Below are positions 8,714-17,336 of a stretch of 64,000 bases of DNA, in pieces. Source of the DNA: Carboxylicivirga sediminis (GTDB lineage Bacteria; Bacteroidota; Bacteroidia; Bacteroidales; Marinilabiliaceae); contig NZ_JAGTAR010000031.1 of the NCBI RefSeq assembly GCF_018156225.1, forward strand, positions 1 to 64,000, written 5' to 3'. Position 1 is the stretch's first letter. Each line of letters opens with the position of its first letter. Under the pieces are notes generated by a model, which was not told the origin of the DNA, searched no databases, and saw nothing but the letters and a program-made list of their open reading frames with translations. A program made the translations under genes and the position numbers.

Positions 8714-9849
8714 TATCGTAATCCTTTAATTTTATCATTCTCACTGAAACTTAGATAAATCAATAAATACAAGAAGTAACAGATAGGGTAAATTAAAATA
8801 TTATCAGTTAATAACAGTATATTGTAGAAAAGAGTGACATAGACCTGTAAGCCTTTGGAAAACTTGTACAGAAAAAACATGAACAATCCCCAAATAATAA
8901 TTCCATGCTCCAAAAATAACTTCAGTATATCATTGTGTAATAAATCTTCCGTTCCAGATGCAAACAAGATATTTGTAGTATTTCCTTGACCAGTTCCTAA
9001 CATCCAAATTTTGAGATCATTAAAGTCTATAACTCTTAGAACAGTGTCATATATTCTGGTCCTACCCATTGTTAAAAACTCAGGAGAAATTCCAAAATAA
9101 TTCCAAATCATTTCATCCCAATATCCTTGTGCTAAAAAAATAGAGAACAAAACAACTAATGCATTTAAAGATATGATGAGGTACTTATTTAAAACAATTT
9201 TTTTAAGCCCCTTAGGTAGCAAATAACAAATTATTACAACAAATAAGGACAATAAGACAATCCTTTTCAAGGTTAGTAATATACCTATTAAGGATAATAA
9301 AAATAGTAGCTTTTCCCTTTTAAAAAAATAATAGAGGGCAATAAAACCAAATACAAAGGAGATATTTCCTTCAATATTTGTGAAACCGTCCATTAGAATT
9401 GTCGATATCTGCAGATAATATTCACCATTTATTAGGGCAATACAAAAGAGTACGAAAATCGAAATTCTAAAAAACACAGATAAACTAATCACCTGTCGAC
9501 CAGGTAAGAATATGAACAGCATGATACCTGAGCTAATAAAAAAGATTTCTTCAATGCCACGTCCTGAGTACTGATTAACTTTTAGAATCGTAACAATCAG
9601 TATCAGAAGAAAAGCGATCGTACCTTTGTTAAAAGTAACTTTACTCCTTGATATAACAATTACATACAATGGAAAAAATAACAATGCACTATACCTTAAA
9701 AATCTCAAAGCATTGAAATTATATAAACCAAAAACGAAAAAGGAAATTGCTAAGACCAGAAAAAAGGCGGTACTAAGTATTAACTTCGGTATATAGATAT
9801 TTCTAAACTTACTGATCATCTCGCTTATAATTATCCTTGCGATTTTCAA
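8713..9849 (-). CDS. polymerase-like membrane protein (Wzy candidate 2)
   Basis: A 378 aa polytopic protein with about ten to twelve hydrophobic segments. A periplasmic loop contains 'TMGRTRIYDTVLRVI' and 'LGTGQGNTTN', and 'HNDILKLFLEHGIIIW' follows, a pattern very typical of O-antigen polymerases (a Wzy_C-like 'H-N-D-x-L' stretch). It lies between the flippase and the GT4 gene. This is the better Wzy candidate of the two polymerase-like proteins here. The family has little sequence conservation, so the call rests on topology, these motifs and context. Confidence 0.7.
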   Translation of the reverse strand: MKIARIIISEMISKFRNIYIPKLILSTAFFLVLAISFFVFGLYNFNALRFLRYSALLFFPLYVIVISRSKVTFNKGTIAFLLILIVTILKVNQYSGRGIEEIFFISSGIMLFIFLPGRQVISLSVFFRISIFVLFCIALINGEYYLQISTILMDGFTNIEGNISFVFGFIALYYFFKREKLLFLLSLIGILLTLKRIVLLSLFVVIICYLLPKGLKKIVLNKYLIISLNALVVLFSIFLAQGYWDEMIWNYFGISPEFLTMGRTRIYDTVLRVIDFNDLKIWMLGTGQGNTTNILFASGTEDLLHNDILKLFLEHGIIIWGLFMFFLYKFSKGLQVYVTLFYNILLLTDNILIYPICYFLYLLIYLSFSENDKIKGLR

Positions 9850-9903
9850 ATTTATAATTTTTCACTTGGGGGAAAAGACAAATCTAAGTCAGTTTAGTAG
9901 CCA

Positions 9904-11163
9904 TCAGGTCATCTCTGTTTTTAGAGAAAAAACAAAGGGAATCAAATTTTTAATAAAATAAAAAACTGCATATCCTATACCAATGTTAAGTATGGCTACA
10001 AAACAGCCCAAATAAAATCCAACGAAAGCTAAAATAAGACTAACAGCAGTTAGGTAAAAATATTGCCTAAACTTATCCAAACTAAAGTAAAATGGAGAAA
10101 CAACCCAATTGAAGGAATTGGCCAAAAATATAAAAATTGAGAAATAACCTACACTCAGAATATCGCTAATATTCTCTAATTTCCCATTAAATAAAGTCTG
10201 CAATGGAACTAGAGAATTAATAGCGGCCAAACCAACAAACATTAACAATGATATTAAAAAGTACAAAACTAAAATGTTCCATTTCAACCTATTAGCTTTT
10301 ACATAATTATTACGCACAATTAGATCCTTTACTCTCGGAGAGTATACTTGATTAATGCCGTATCCAAACAGAAACAAGACATTATAAACATTAATTATGT
10401 AACCAAGTATAACCAAATCATCATCAGTATTCCACAATTTGGCAACATACATAAAACCCAAACTACTGAGCCATCCCATGATAGCGATAAAAAAGCTATA
10501 GGATACTCTACCTTTCATCTCTTTCAAAACAGGTTTAATAAGCCGCAATGAAAAGCTAGAGAATGTTATTTTTCGGGCCAGAAAAATTATATAAAAGAAT
10601 AAGAAACCTAGAAATTTGCCTAAAAAGAATCCTAAAACTTTATCTTCCAGAACCATTACTCCCCCAAGTGCGACTACAAAACCTATAAAAAAGGGGAGTG
10701 ACCTATATTTAACGGCCTCACTATGTCGTTCTTGTAATTGCAAAATTACCGAATAATAGACCGATAAATTAGCAATAAAAGCATTAGCTGCCAGTAAAAT
10801 GAATACGATTTGATTATCATAGCTATAATAGGCAAATATGTATTGATTAAATAACAACAATAAAATAATGAAGATGCCTAATTGCAAAAGAGAAATTACA
10901 AAAAATACATTTAAGATACTTTTGGAAGGGAATAGATCGATTAACTTATATAACACATTACCATAAAAAGTCACATACACCATCTTCATTAAGGCCTCCA
11001 AACCGAGTAATAGCATTAGAACCAAGTACACATCATTGGCGATGAATGACGCTATAATTAATAATAATATTTGAAATCCACCTTTTGAAGCTCCTTCAGC
11101 AATACTATAGAGAATCGAACTCTTAAATAGTGTGAAATTTATTTTACTTCCAAAAATGCCCAT
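9904..11163 (-). CDS. oligosaccharide flippase (Wzx-like)
   Basis: A 419 aa membrane protein with about twelve hydrophobic helices in the arrangement of the polysaccharide-transport (Wzx/MATE-like) superfamily. It is expected to flip the undecaprenyl-linked repeat unit to the periplasm. An N-terminal 'LYSIAEGASKGGFQILLLII' resembles the opening helix of Wzx proteins, and a charged stretch 'YSPRVKDLIVRNNYVKANRLKW' joins the two halves. It starts 3 bases after the stop of the DUF115-like gene. The flippase call is supported by topology and by being the only such gene in the locus. Confidence 0.78.
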   Translation of the reverse strand: MGIFGSKINFTLFKSSILYSIAEGASKGGFQILLLIIASFIANDVYLVLMLLLGLEALMKMVYVTFYGNVLYKLIDLFPSKSILNVFFVISLLQLGIFIILLLLFNQYIFAYYSYDNQIVFILLAANAFIANLSVYYSVILQLQERHSEAVKYRSLPFFIGFVVALGGVMVLEDKVLGFFLGKFLGFLFFYIIFLARKITFSSFSLRLIKPVLKEMKGRVSYSFFIAIMGWLSSLGFMYVAKLWNTDDDLVILGYIINVYNVLFLFGYGINQVYSPRVKDLIVRNNYVKANRLKWNILVLYFLISLLMFVGLAAINSLVPLQTLFNGKLENISDILSVGYFSIFIFLANSFNWVVSPFYFSLDKFRQYFYLTAVSLILAFVGFYLGCFVAILNIGIGYAVFYFIKNLIPFVFSLKTEMT

Positions 11164-11166
11164 TAG

Positions 11167-12057
11167 TTATTCTTCTAATTTAAACGAAACTCTTTCGAAA
11201 GAATCAATCCAACTTTTACTTGAACAGTTTAATACTTTTATATTCAATACATCAGCTAACTTCCTTAATGTAGAGTACGATCTAAATGTTTTTGCCAAAC
11301 TTTCAAATTCTTCGTGAACTTTGGCGCTTTGTCCATAACGATTCTCTATTACATTCACAACTTCATCTTCTAAATCGTAAAAGTGAGATTCTCTAACATA
11401 GATCTTGTTATCCTCTTTTACAACATAGTTTTCAACCCAAGAGTGATCAGCCCCCCATACATGAATTGTTTTAATTCGCAATCGTATGGCTTGAAAGATA
11501 GAAGGTATCAGAATATTTTGATAAGGTGGATTTGCTAACAGATACTTAAAAAGAAAAATATTAATCACCTCAAAACCACCAACAAGAGGTACATAAGAGA
11601 AAGTCTGTAACTTGATCTTCTTGTTAACTAATATTCTTTTAACCTTGCTAGAGTTTCGGCAGGAATAGGGAACAAATAAAACCATATCCCAGGTGACTCT
11701 ATCAACCAATGCTTTTATTGTTGGCTCTTGTATATTCGTAACGCGTTCATCAACGTAATCAGCAAAGAATTTCTTATCTGAAATAATATAATAATTCGGC
11801 TGGATATCAATAAATTCTTTAGCAGTAGCAAATAGATTAACGCACATAACGTTACTATTTACGCTTAACAACTTCTTTAACGTGCCAAAATCATTCTTTA
11901 ACGATGGTCCATTTCCTAAAATGTGTATCTCATTTGCGTCAAAATGCTTTATTTGTTTTCGATTCGATAAAATTTCTGGTAGTTTGATTATTACAATTAC
12001 TAAATTCAGGCAAGTTTCAAATGTTTTTAAAACCGCCATATATACATTCCTAAACAT
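11167..12057 (-). CDS. DUF115/MAF-like putative glycosyltransferase
   Basis: A 296 aa protein with 'HILGNGPSLKND' (G48-N49-G50-P51-S52-L53) and a later 'VWGADHSW' (residues 200-207), the two signatures of the DUF115/MAF domain. In flagellated bacteria the domain occurs in Maf proteins, which put pseudaminic or legionaminic acid on flagellin. An amphipathic or membrane-touching helix lies at residues 7-27. No flagellar gene is visible, but a complete-looking nonulosonic acid pathway lies directly upstream. I therefore infer that it may transfer the CMP-activated sugar to the polysaccharide. This is not shown by the sequence; related DUF115 proteins can have other roles. Confidence 0.6.
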   Translation of the reverse strand: MFRNVYMAVLKTFETCLNLVIVIIKLPEILSNRKQIKHFDANEIHILGNGPSLKNDFGTLKKLLSVNSNVMCVNLFATAKEFIDIQPNYYIISDKKFFADYVDERVTNIQEPTIKALVDRVTWDMVLFVPYSCRNSSKVKRILVNKKIKLQTFSYVPLVGGFEVINIFLFKYLLANPPYQNILIPSIFQAIRLRIKTIHVWGADHSWVENYVVKEDNKIYVRESHFYDLEDEVVNVIENRYGQSAKVHEEFESLAKTFRSYSTLRKLADVLNIKVLNCSSKSWIDSFERVSFKLEE

Positions 12058-12160
12058 AGACTATTTATCTTCTTTCCAAATTCTTTCAACTAATACAACA
12101 CACGCATTTACCATAGTAACTATTAGGCTACTCTCTTAGGTCTAACAACATCGTATGATT

Positions 12161-12835
12161 TTAATCCAAAATAAAAGCGCTTCTGCTTTCAAACCAACTA
12201 GGCTCTTTTTGCTTAAGAATTAAATTCGGAGATTTTCCAAAAACAATAGTATTATCTGGAATTATCTCATCCTTCACATAGGAATGAGCTGAAACAAAAA
12301 CATTGTTTCCAATTTTACTGTTTCCGATTACAGTAGCACCGGCAAAAAGCCAAACACCATTTCCTAGAGTAGGGTAAATTCCTTTATTTCCACCAACCGT
12401 GCAGTTTTGTTGGAAGCAAAAGAAATTTCCAATTTTGCCTCTTCCAATAACACTCCCAACGGGATGCTCCATATAAAAGACTTCAGGTAATTCCACTTGG
12501 TAAAACAAATCACAAGAACTAATCATCCTATTCAGGCAATATATCTTGTCAGCTAAACCTGTGCCAAATCTCTTCCACACCATATTGGATAAAAAATAAA
12601 GAAATACAGAATATTGACCTAAGTGATAAGGATTAAACACAACTTCACCTCCTTGATAATAGTACTTATTCTTACATCTTCTAAAGCATTGATCAACACG
12701 TTGAAGAACACTATCCAGTACTTCATCTATTAATTTAGATTCTTCACTGCCAAGCAGAAAATTATTTTCAAGTTGCTTCTTCAGAAGAGGTATTAAAGGC
12801 TTTGTAATTCTCATAACGTTTATATTGCTGTCCAA
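12161..12835 (-). CDS. serine-acetyltransferase-like hexapeptide acyltransferase
   Basis: A 224 aa protein. The N-terminal helical part (residues 1-110) resembles serine O-acetyltransferases. A left-handed beta-helix of hexapeptide repeats follows ('GSVIGRGKIGNF', 'VGGNKGIYPTLGNGVW', 'ATVIGNSKIGNNVFV'). A likely catalytic His is in 'MEHPVGSVIG'. The family moves acyl groups from acyl-CoA to hydroxyls. In a polysaccharide locus it probably O-acetylates a sugar or sugar precursor rather than making O-acetylserine. It overlaps the SDR gene upstream by 16 bases. Confidence 0.72.
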   Translation of the reverse strand: MDSNINVMRITKPLIPLLKKQLENNFLLGSEESKLIDEVLDSVLQRVDQCFRRCKNKYYYQGGEVVFNPYHLGQYSVFLYFLSNMVWKRFGTGLADKIYCLNRMISSCDLFYQVELPEVFYMEHPVGSVIGRGKIGNFFCFQQNCTVGGNKGIYPTLGNGVWLFAGATVIGNSKIGNNVFVSAHSYVKDEIIPDNTIVFGKSPNLILKQKEPSWFESRSAFILD

Positions 12836-13560
12836 CCTCCGTCCACAATTAAATTTTGACCCGTGATGTATTTTGCTTCATCTGAAAGCATAAATGATAC
12901 TGCTGGAGCTATATCATCTGGCCTACCCATACGTTTTAATGGTACTTTACTTTCGTACCTCTCAACAAAAGTAGGATCTTGATGATTAAAAATACCACCT
13001 GGTGAAACGCAATTTACTCTAATTCCATATTTCCCATACATTGAAGCTAAATACCTGGAAAAGTTAATTATCCCACCTTTAATGGCAGAATATCCAGCTG
13101 CCGGGACAATTTCAGTTCCTTCATATAAGGAAAAGTCATTGCCAACTACTCCATATATGGAAGATATATTTATAATGCTTCCACCATTTTCTTGCGTTTT
13201 CATAATTGAAGCAGCCTTCTGGCAAGCGAAGCAATAGCTATTCATTTGCCAATCGACATTCTTACTCCAGGATTCAAATGAAGTTTTCTCAAAATCAACG
13301 CCCCAGTCTTTTGTTCTCGGATAAGCATTATTAACAAACCCATCAATAGTTCCAAAGTGCTCTTTGACCAATTGAATTCGCTCTTGGAAACCATCTATAT
13401 CTGTAACGTCACAATTAATTAAGCCACGCTCCCAACTCTCATCGCTATAGAGGTCAAAACTGATTACTTTTGCCCCCTTAGCATGCATATCATCACACAT
13501 TGACCTACCTAGTAATCCATTCCCACCTGTAATTATAATAACCTTATCTTTTAAACTCAT
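12820..13560 (-). CDS. SDR oxidoreductase, PtmA-like
   Basis: A 246 aa classical short-chain dehydrogenase: 'TGGNGLLGRSM' cofactor site (residues 11-21), 'NNAYPR', 'NISSIYG' with the catalytic Ser, 'YSAIKG' with catalytic Tyr and Lys, and the C-terminal 'YITGQNLIVDGGW'. Homologues called PtmA accompany legionaminic acid genes in Campylobacter, where they are thought to help make the amino-sugar precursor. The gene lies in the same run as ptmE-, legF-, legG- and legI-like genes, 7 bases after the Gfo/Idh gene. The SDR family is certain; the PtmA role is inferred from context. Confidence 0.85.
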   Translation of the reverse strand: MSLKDKVIIITGGNGLLGRSMCDDMHAKGAKVISFDLYSDESWERGLINCDVTDIDGFQERIQLVKEHFGTIDGFVNNAYPRTKDWGVDFEKTSFESWSKNVDWQMNSYCFACQKAASIMKTQENGGSIINISSIYGVVGNDFSLYEGTEIVPAAGYSAIKGGIINFSRYLASMYGKYGIRVNCVSPGGIFNHQDPTFVERYESKVPLKRMGRPDDIAPAVSFMLSDEAKYITGQNLIVDGGWTAI

Positions 13561-13566
13561 ACAAAT

Positions 13567-14478
13567 CTATTTTAAACAATACGTCAAAACATTTAAAGAT
13601 TCAGCAACGTTATTTTCATAATCATTTTTTGATTCTATATGATTAATAAAGTATTGCAACTGGTTCTCATAAGTGTCCAATACGTTATAATCCGGATTAG
13701 AGAACAATACTTCCCCTTGCTCATTTGTTACCTCACATTTAAGCAAGTTAGCAGTCCATATTTCATCTTTAAAAACTATTTCAATAATCCGTTTAGGCTT
13801 TTTTCTAAAGTAATTCAAGCTTATATTAGCAACAAATCTCTCATAAATAAAAGTATAATTGGCATAATCTTTACTTGTAATTTGCAGATCGGAAATTTTC
13901 AGCTTAACAGAGTTCACATTATCAGGCTTTCCAAACAACCAGTATACGTAATCTAATTCGTGTATTACATCAAGATGAACGCCTCCACCTCTTGATTCAC
14001 TGGCACTATATGATTTTGTATAATCAGTATTAGGACGCCAATCTGGCAAATAAGAGCCACAATAAACACTGGCTTCAATTGGTGTTTTACCTTTAATAGC
14101 TATTTTTAAAAATTTAATTACAGGATGAAATCTCAAACTAAAAGCCACATAACTTTTAATGTTGTTCTTCTCAAGGCTTGCCAAAAGTACATTACTTCCT
14201 TCTAAACTCTTCAAAACTGGTTTTTCAATAAACAATGGACATTTAAAAGGGATGCATTCTTTAATGGTCTCATAATGATTTACAGTAGGGTTACAGATCA
14301 TTATAAAATCGATGTTAGCAGGGGCATCAGACAGACTGTAAAGATTATGAACCCCCTCCATTTCATTTGAAGGTTTAATTGATCTTAGAGCATATAGTTC
14401 CAGTGGTGAAACCAGTTTTCTTAAAGCAACAATATGTTTTTTCGCGATTGAACCTAACCCAATTATTAAAACTTTCAT
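13567..14478 (-). CDS. Gfo/Idh/MocA-family oxidoreductase
   Basis: A 303 aa NAD(P)-dependent oxidoreductase with an N-terminal Rossmann fold ('IGLGSIAKKHI', residues 6-16), 'EKPVLKSLEG' after the fold and the 'GGGVHLDVIHELDYVYWLFG' stretch of the substrate domain, where His/Asp catalytic residues sit. It overlaps the CMP-sugar synthetase gene upstream by 4 bases, so it is part of the nonulosonic acid operon. In Campylobacter an oxidoreductase (PtmF) accompanies PtmA. Whether this gene is its counterpart cannot be settled by eye. It probably oxidises or epimerises a sugar intermediate. Confidence 0.82.
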   Translation of the reverse strand: MKVLIIGLGSIAKKHIVALRKLVSPLELYALRSIKPSNEMEGVHNLYSLSDAPANIDFIMICNPTVNHYETIKECIPFKCPLFIEKPVLKSLEGSNVLLASLEKNNIKSYVAFSLRFHPVIKFLKIAIKGKTPIEASVYCGSYLPDWRPNTDYTKSYSASESRGGGVHLDVIHELDYVYWLFGKPDNVNSVKLKISDLQITSKDYANYTFIYERFVANISLNYFRKKPKRIIEIVFKDEIWTANLLKCEVTNEQGEVLFSNPDYNVLDTYENQLQYFINHIESKNDYENNVAESLNVLTYCLK

Positions 14479-15194
14479 AAGTCGAAATCCAATTTGTCAT
14501 TCTTTAGAAGTAATTCCATTATAGTAAAGTCCATTGGATGATCAAGATCAAAACATGTATGAGACATTACATAGGCAAGTGACCGATTGGTAATACTACT
14601 AACATGTCTATCCTGGAAGAAACTCTTTCGAAAGATATAAAATGAAGCATTCATATCATACACATCCGGAGCTGCCTGCCTTGATAGGATATTCTCAGTT
14701 CCACTCTTAACAAGTTGAACATAGCCATCATTACGAGATTCAACCATATTAAAATACGGATTTCGATTTGCCGGACTTACGGAAAATACATTATAAGCTT
14801 GCTCATCATGGAGCAACATATCCAAAGCATTCTCTAAATCCATTACAGTTCTTAATGGAGAAGTTATATCCAGATCAATAACAAAATCAAACTCCAGATT
14901 ATTTTTTACTTCTTCATATTTCTTCAAATCTTCAATAACGGCAATTTTGCCGGCAGTATCTGTAGCCAAATTATCTGGTCTTAGATAGTCTGTTTTCAAC
15001 CCACATTCAGCTGCTACCTTTTGAATATCTGAAGAATCCGTACTTAAAGCTATAACAGTGGAAAACTTTTCCGCAAAGTGTTTTGCAGTCTGTATTGTAT
15101 ACCCTATTAAAGGTAAGCCATTTAGCAGTTTAATGTTTTTCCCAGGAATTCCTTTCGAGCCTCCTCTAGCGCAAATTGTTATTAATATATCCAT
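14475..15194 (-). CDS. CMP-nonulosonate cytidylyltransferase (LegF/NeuA-like)
   Basis: A 239 aa CMP-sugar synthetase that activates a nonulosonic acid with CTP. The N-terminal CTP-binding motif 'ARGGSKGIPGKNIK' (residues 9-22) is complete. 'ALSTDSSDIQ', 'DLDITSPLR' and a late 'FDLDHPMDF' are typical of the family. It follows the ptmE-like gene after 5 bases and overlaps the Gfo/Idh gene. By context its substrate is a legionaminic-acid-type sugar made by the LegI-like enzyme of this run. It resembles the PtmB/LegF group more than KdsB. Confidence 0.88.
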   Translation of the reverse strand: MDILITICARGGSKGIPGKNIKLLNGLPLIGYTIQTAKHFAEKFSTVIALSTDSSDIQKVAAECGLKTDYLRPDNLATDTAGKIAVIEDLKKYEEVKNNLEFDFVIDLDITSPLRTVMDLENALDMLLHDEQAYNVFSVSPANRNPYFNMVESRNDGYVQLVKSGTENILSRQAAPDVYDMNASFYIFRKSFFQDRHVSSITNRSLAYVMSHTCFDLDHPMDFTIMELLLKNDKLDFDL

Positions 15195-15199
15195 GTTAA

Positions 15200-16243
15200 T
15201 TACTTCAAGTGCCTGATTATTTCTTTTGCCTTATTGTACTCTTCATGTCTACCAATATCAATCCAGTAGCCCGTTATTGGATTATCAATAACCGTTTTCC
15301 CGGTTTGTATCAACTTCTCAATAAGATCTGTAGCATTAAAAAACTCATTTTTCGGAATGAGTTCCATTACTTTCCTTTTCATTAAATATATTCCTGCATT
15401 CGCATAATGAGTATTGGAAGGTTTTTCTTTTAAACCTTTAATACATCCATTTTCTCTGGTGAGGATGGCAAAGGGAATATTGACAGTATAAGGAATAGAT
15501 GCAACAGCTAAATCAGCCGCTCTTTCACAAAGATTAACCCACAGATCCTCAAAGTCTACATCGGTAAAAAGATCTGAATTCATAACTAAGACATAAGGAC
15601 TTTCATATTGATCTACCATACTTGCAGATCCTATCGTACCTAAAAACTCCTTTTCTTCTAAATACTGAATATTCAAACCCTTATCTTTACCATCCCCAAA
15701 ATAATCCTTAATCTGTTCTCCTAAATAATTGATGGAGATGTAGATATTCTCAATACCGAATGATCTTAACCGATCGATATTGTGTTCGATTATAGGTTTG
15801 TTTCCCAGAGGTAACATTGGTTTTGGGGTACTGTTTGTCAATGGACGAAGACGCTCACCTTTTCCTCCTGCCATAATCACAACATCAACTGGCAAAATAG
15901 TGCTTATCCTTTCCAGGTCGTAAACTTTACGAATTGATCCATCCTTATTAAGAACTGGTAATAGATTTACCCCAAAATTTCTATATTCTTTTATCTTGAT
16001 TGGATCAACGCTTCCATTAAGAGCTCTGAAATTAGTTGACATAAAGTTGACAACTGGATCAGAAATAGAATTTCCATTGATCAACCCTCTACGGATATCT
16101 CCATCGGTAATAGTTCCTATCAATTTATTATTACAATCGACTACAAAGACTGTTTGGGCAATTGTGAGGGAATCCAGACGTTTTAATACATCAATAACAG
16201 AGATGGTATCCTGGACAATGAATTTATCTAAGTCCATAAACAT
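15200..16243 (-). CDS. CBS-domain nucleotidyltransferase, PtmE-like
   Basis: A 347 aa protein. A pair of CBS repeats (about residues 5-115; 'GTITDGDIRRGLING' is typical) is followed by a sugar-nucleotidyltransferase domain (about 120-347) with 'MAGGKGERLRPLTNSTPKPML' and 'MNSDLFTD'. This two-part layout is that of PtmE, reported in Campylobacter to make a GDP-amino sugar for legionaminic acid. Its presence suggests a GDP-linked rather than UDP-linked route. The start overlaps legG by about 20 bases; the second Met, two residues in, is an alternative. The CBS pair may sense adenosyl nucleotides. Confidence 0.85.
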   Translation of the reverse strand: MFMDLDKFIVQDTISVIDVLKRLDSLTIAQTVFVVDCNNKLIGTITDGDIRRGLINGNSISDPVVNFMSTNFRALNGSVDPIKIKEYRNFGVNLLPVLNKDGSIRKVYDLERISTILPVDVVIMAGGKGERLRPLTNSTPKPMLPLGNKPIIEHNIDRLRSFGIENIYISINYLGEQIKDYFGDGKDKGLNIQYLEEKEFLGTIGSASMVDQYESPYVLVMNSDLFTDVDFEDLWVNLCERAADLAVASIPYTVNIPFAILTRENGCIKGLKEKPSNTHYANAGIYLMKRKVMELIPKNEFFNATDLIEKLIQTGKTVIDNPITGYWIDIGRHEEYNKAKEIIRHLK

Positions 16244-17336
16244 TTTTAATAATTTGAGTTATTTTTTCTGATGTTTCACCTTCTCCATAAATACAACAGG
16301 GGCTATCAAAGTGCTTATTCATGATACTATTTGCAGAATCAATAATAATCTTCTTTTCAATAGGGATAGTCACTATATTAGGAGTGTTAATTCTCCCATC
16401 TTGACGGCTACCAAGGTTAATTACTCTGGTTGGGAAGAAAGATGCCTCTACAAAACCACTCGATGTGTTACCAATCATCATCGAACAATGCTTCATACAA
16501 CTTAGGTACCCGATCATCCCAAACGACTCAACTACAAATACATTCGACCTACCTTTAGCGAACTCATTAATATACCGACGAACCATATTTCCCATGGTAT
16601 CTGAGTTAGGCATTGTAATAACCACTTGAAACTTCTCTCTTAAAATGTCAAATGCTTCTAATAACTCCTGAATAAAACTTTCATTCTTATCGTAAGCTAC
16701 AGTCTCTGGATGAAATGTAGAAAGTATGGTGGGTTCATCAAGGTCAATTTCAAATCTGTCCTTAAACTCTTCTATGGAATAAAGCCTCTGTTTTTTAAGG
16801 TTATCAACACTCAAAGCACCAACATTAAATACATTTTCCTCACATTTCGTTATCTCACATGCCCTTTGAAAATATTCCTTAGTTGATACAAAATGGTATT
16901 TCGACATAAGAGAAATAGCATGGCGGTATGCATTATCAATAGCTCCTAAAGTAGTTTCTCCTGCATGAATGTGTGCTATATCTATTCCAAAAGGAGAAGC
17001 TGCTGAAACAGCAGCGTACATCTCGTATCTATCTCCCAAAGCAAAAACCAAATCAAAAGAGTTTTTTTTCCAAAAAGATGAAAACTTTACTGTGGTATCT
17101 CCTAATGTAAAGGCAATATCTGAAGGTGTTTCGTTGTCAACGCAGGTAGTGATCTTGTGAGGCACATTAAAACCATAGGATTCTATTTCTGATAGTGTGT
17201 ACCCATGCATTTTACTTAAATGGGTACCAAAGGCTATAATATTAACATCGAATAATGGGTCATCATCCAATCGTTTAATCAAAGGATAAAGGACTCCAAA
17301 ATCAGCCCGTGAACTCGTTAAAACTCCAATCTTCAT
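16224..17336 (-). CDS. hydrolysing NDP-sugar 2-epimerase (LegG/NeuC-like)
   Basis: A 370 aa enzyme of the NeuC group of 2-epimerases. It has the N-terminal 'TSSRADFGVLYPLI' (residues 7-20), 'LGDRYEMYAA', 'HIHAGETTLGAID' and the C-terminal 'GNTSSGFVEASFF'. It removes the nucleotide while inverting C2, giving the free 6-deoxy-diamino-mannose-type sugar that LegI condenses with phosphoenolpyruvate. It overlaps legI by 4 bases. The sialic acid (NeuC) reading is possible from the family alone. The neighbouring LegB, LegC and PtmE types favour the legionaminic acid version. Confidence 0.9.
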   Translation of the reverse strand: MKIGVLTSSRADFGVLYPLIKRLDDDPLFDVNIIAFGTHLSKMHGYTLSEIESYGFNVPHKITTCVDNETPSDIAFTLGDTTVKFSSFWKKNSFDLVFALGDRYEMYAAVSAASPFGIDIAHIHAGETTLGAIDNAYRHAISLMSKYHFVSTKEYFQRACEITKCEENVFNVGALSVDNLKKQRLYSIEEFKDRFEIDLDEPTILSTFHPETVAYDKNESFIQELLEAFDILREKFQVVITMPNSDTMGNMVRRYINEFAKGRSNVFVVESFGMIGYLSCMKHCSMMIGNTSSGFVEASFFPTRVINLGSRQDGRINTPNIVTIPIEKKIIIDSANSIMNKHFDSPCCIYGEGETSEKITQIIKNVYGLR

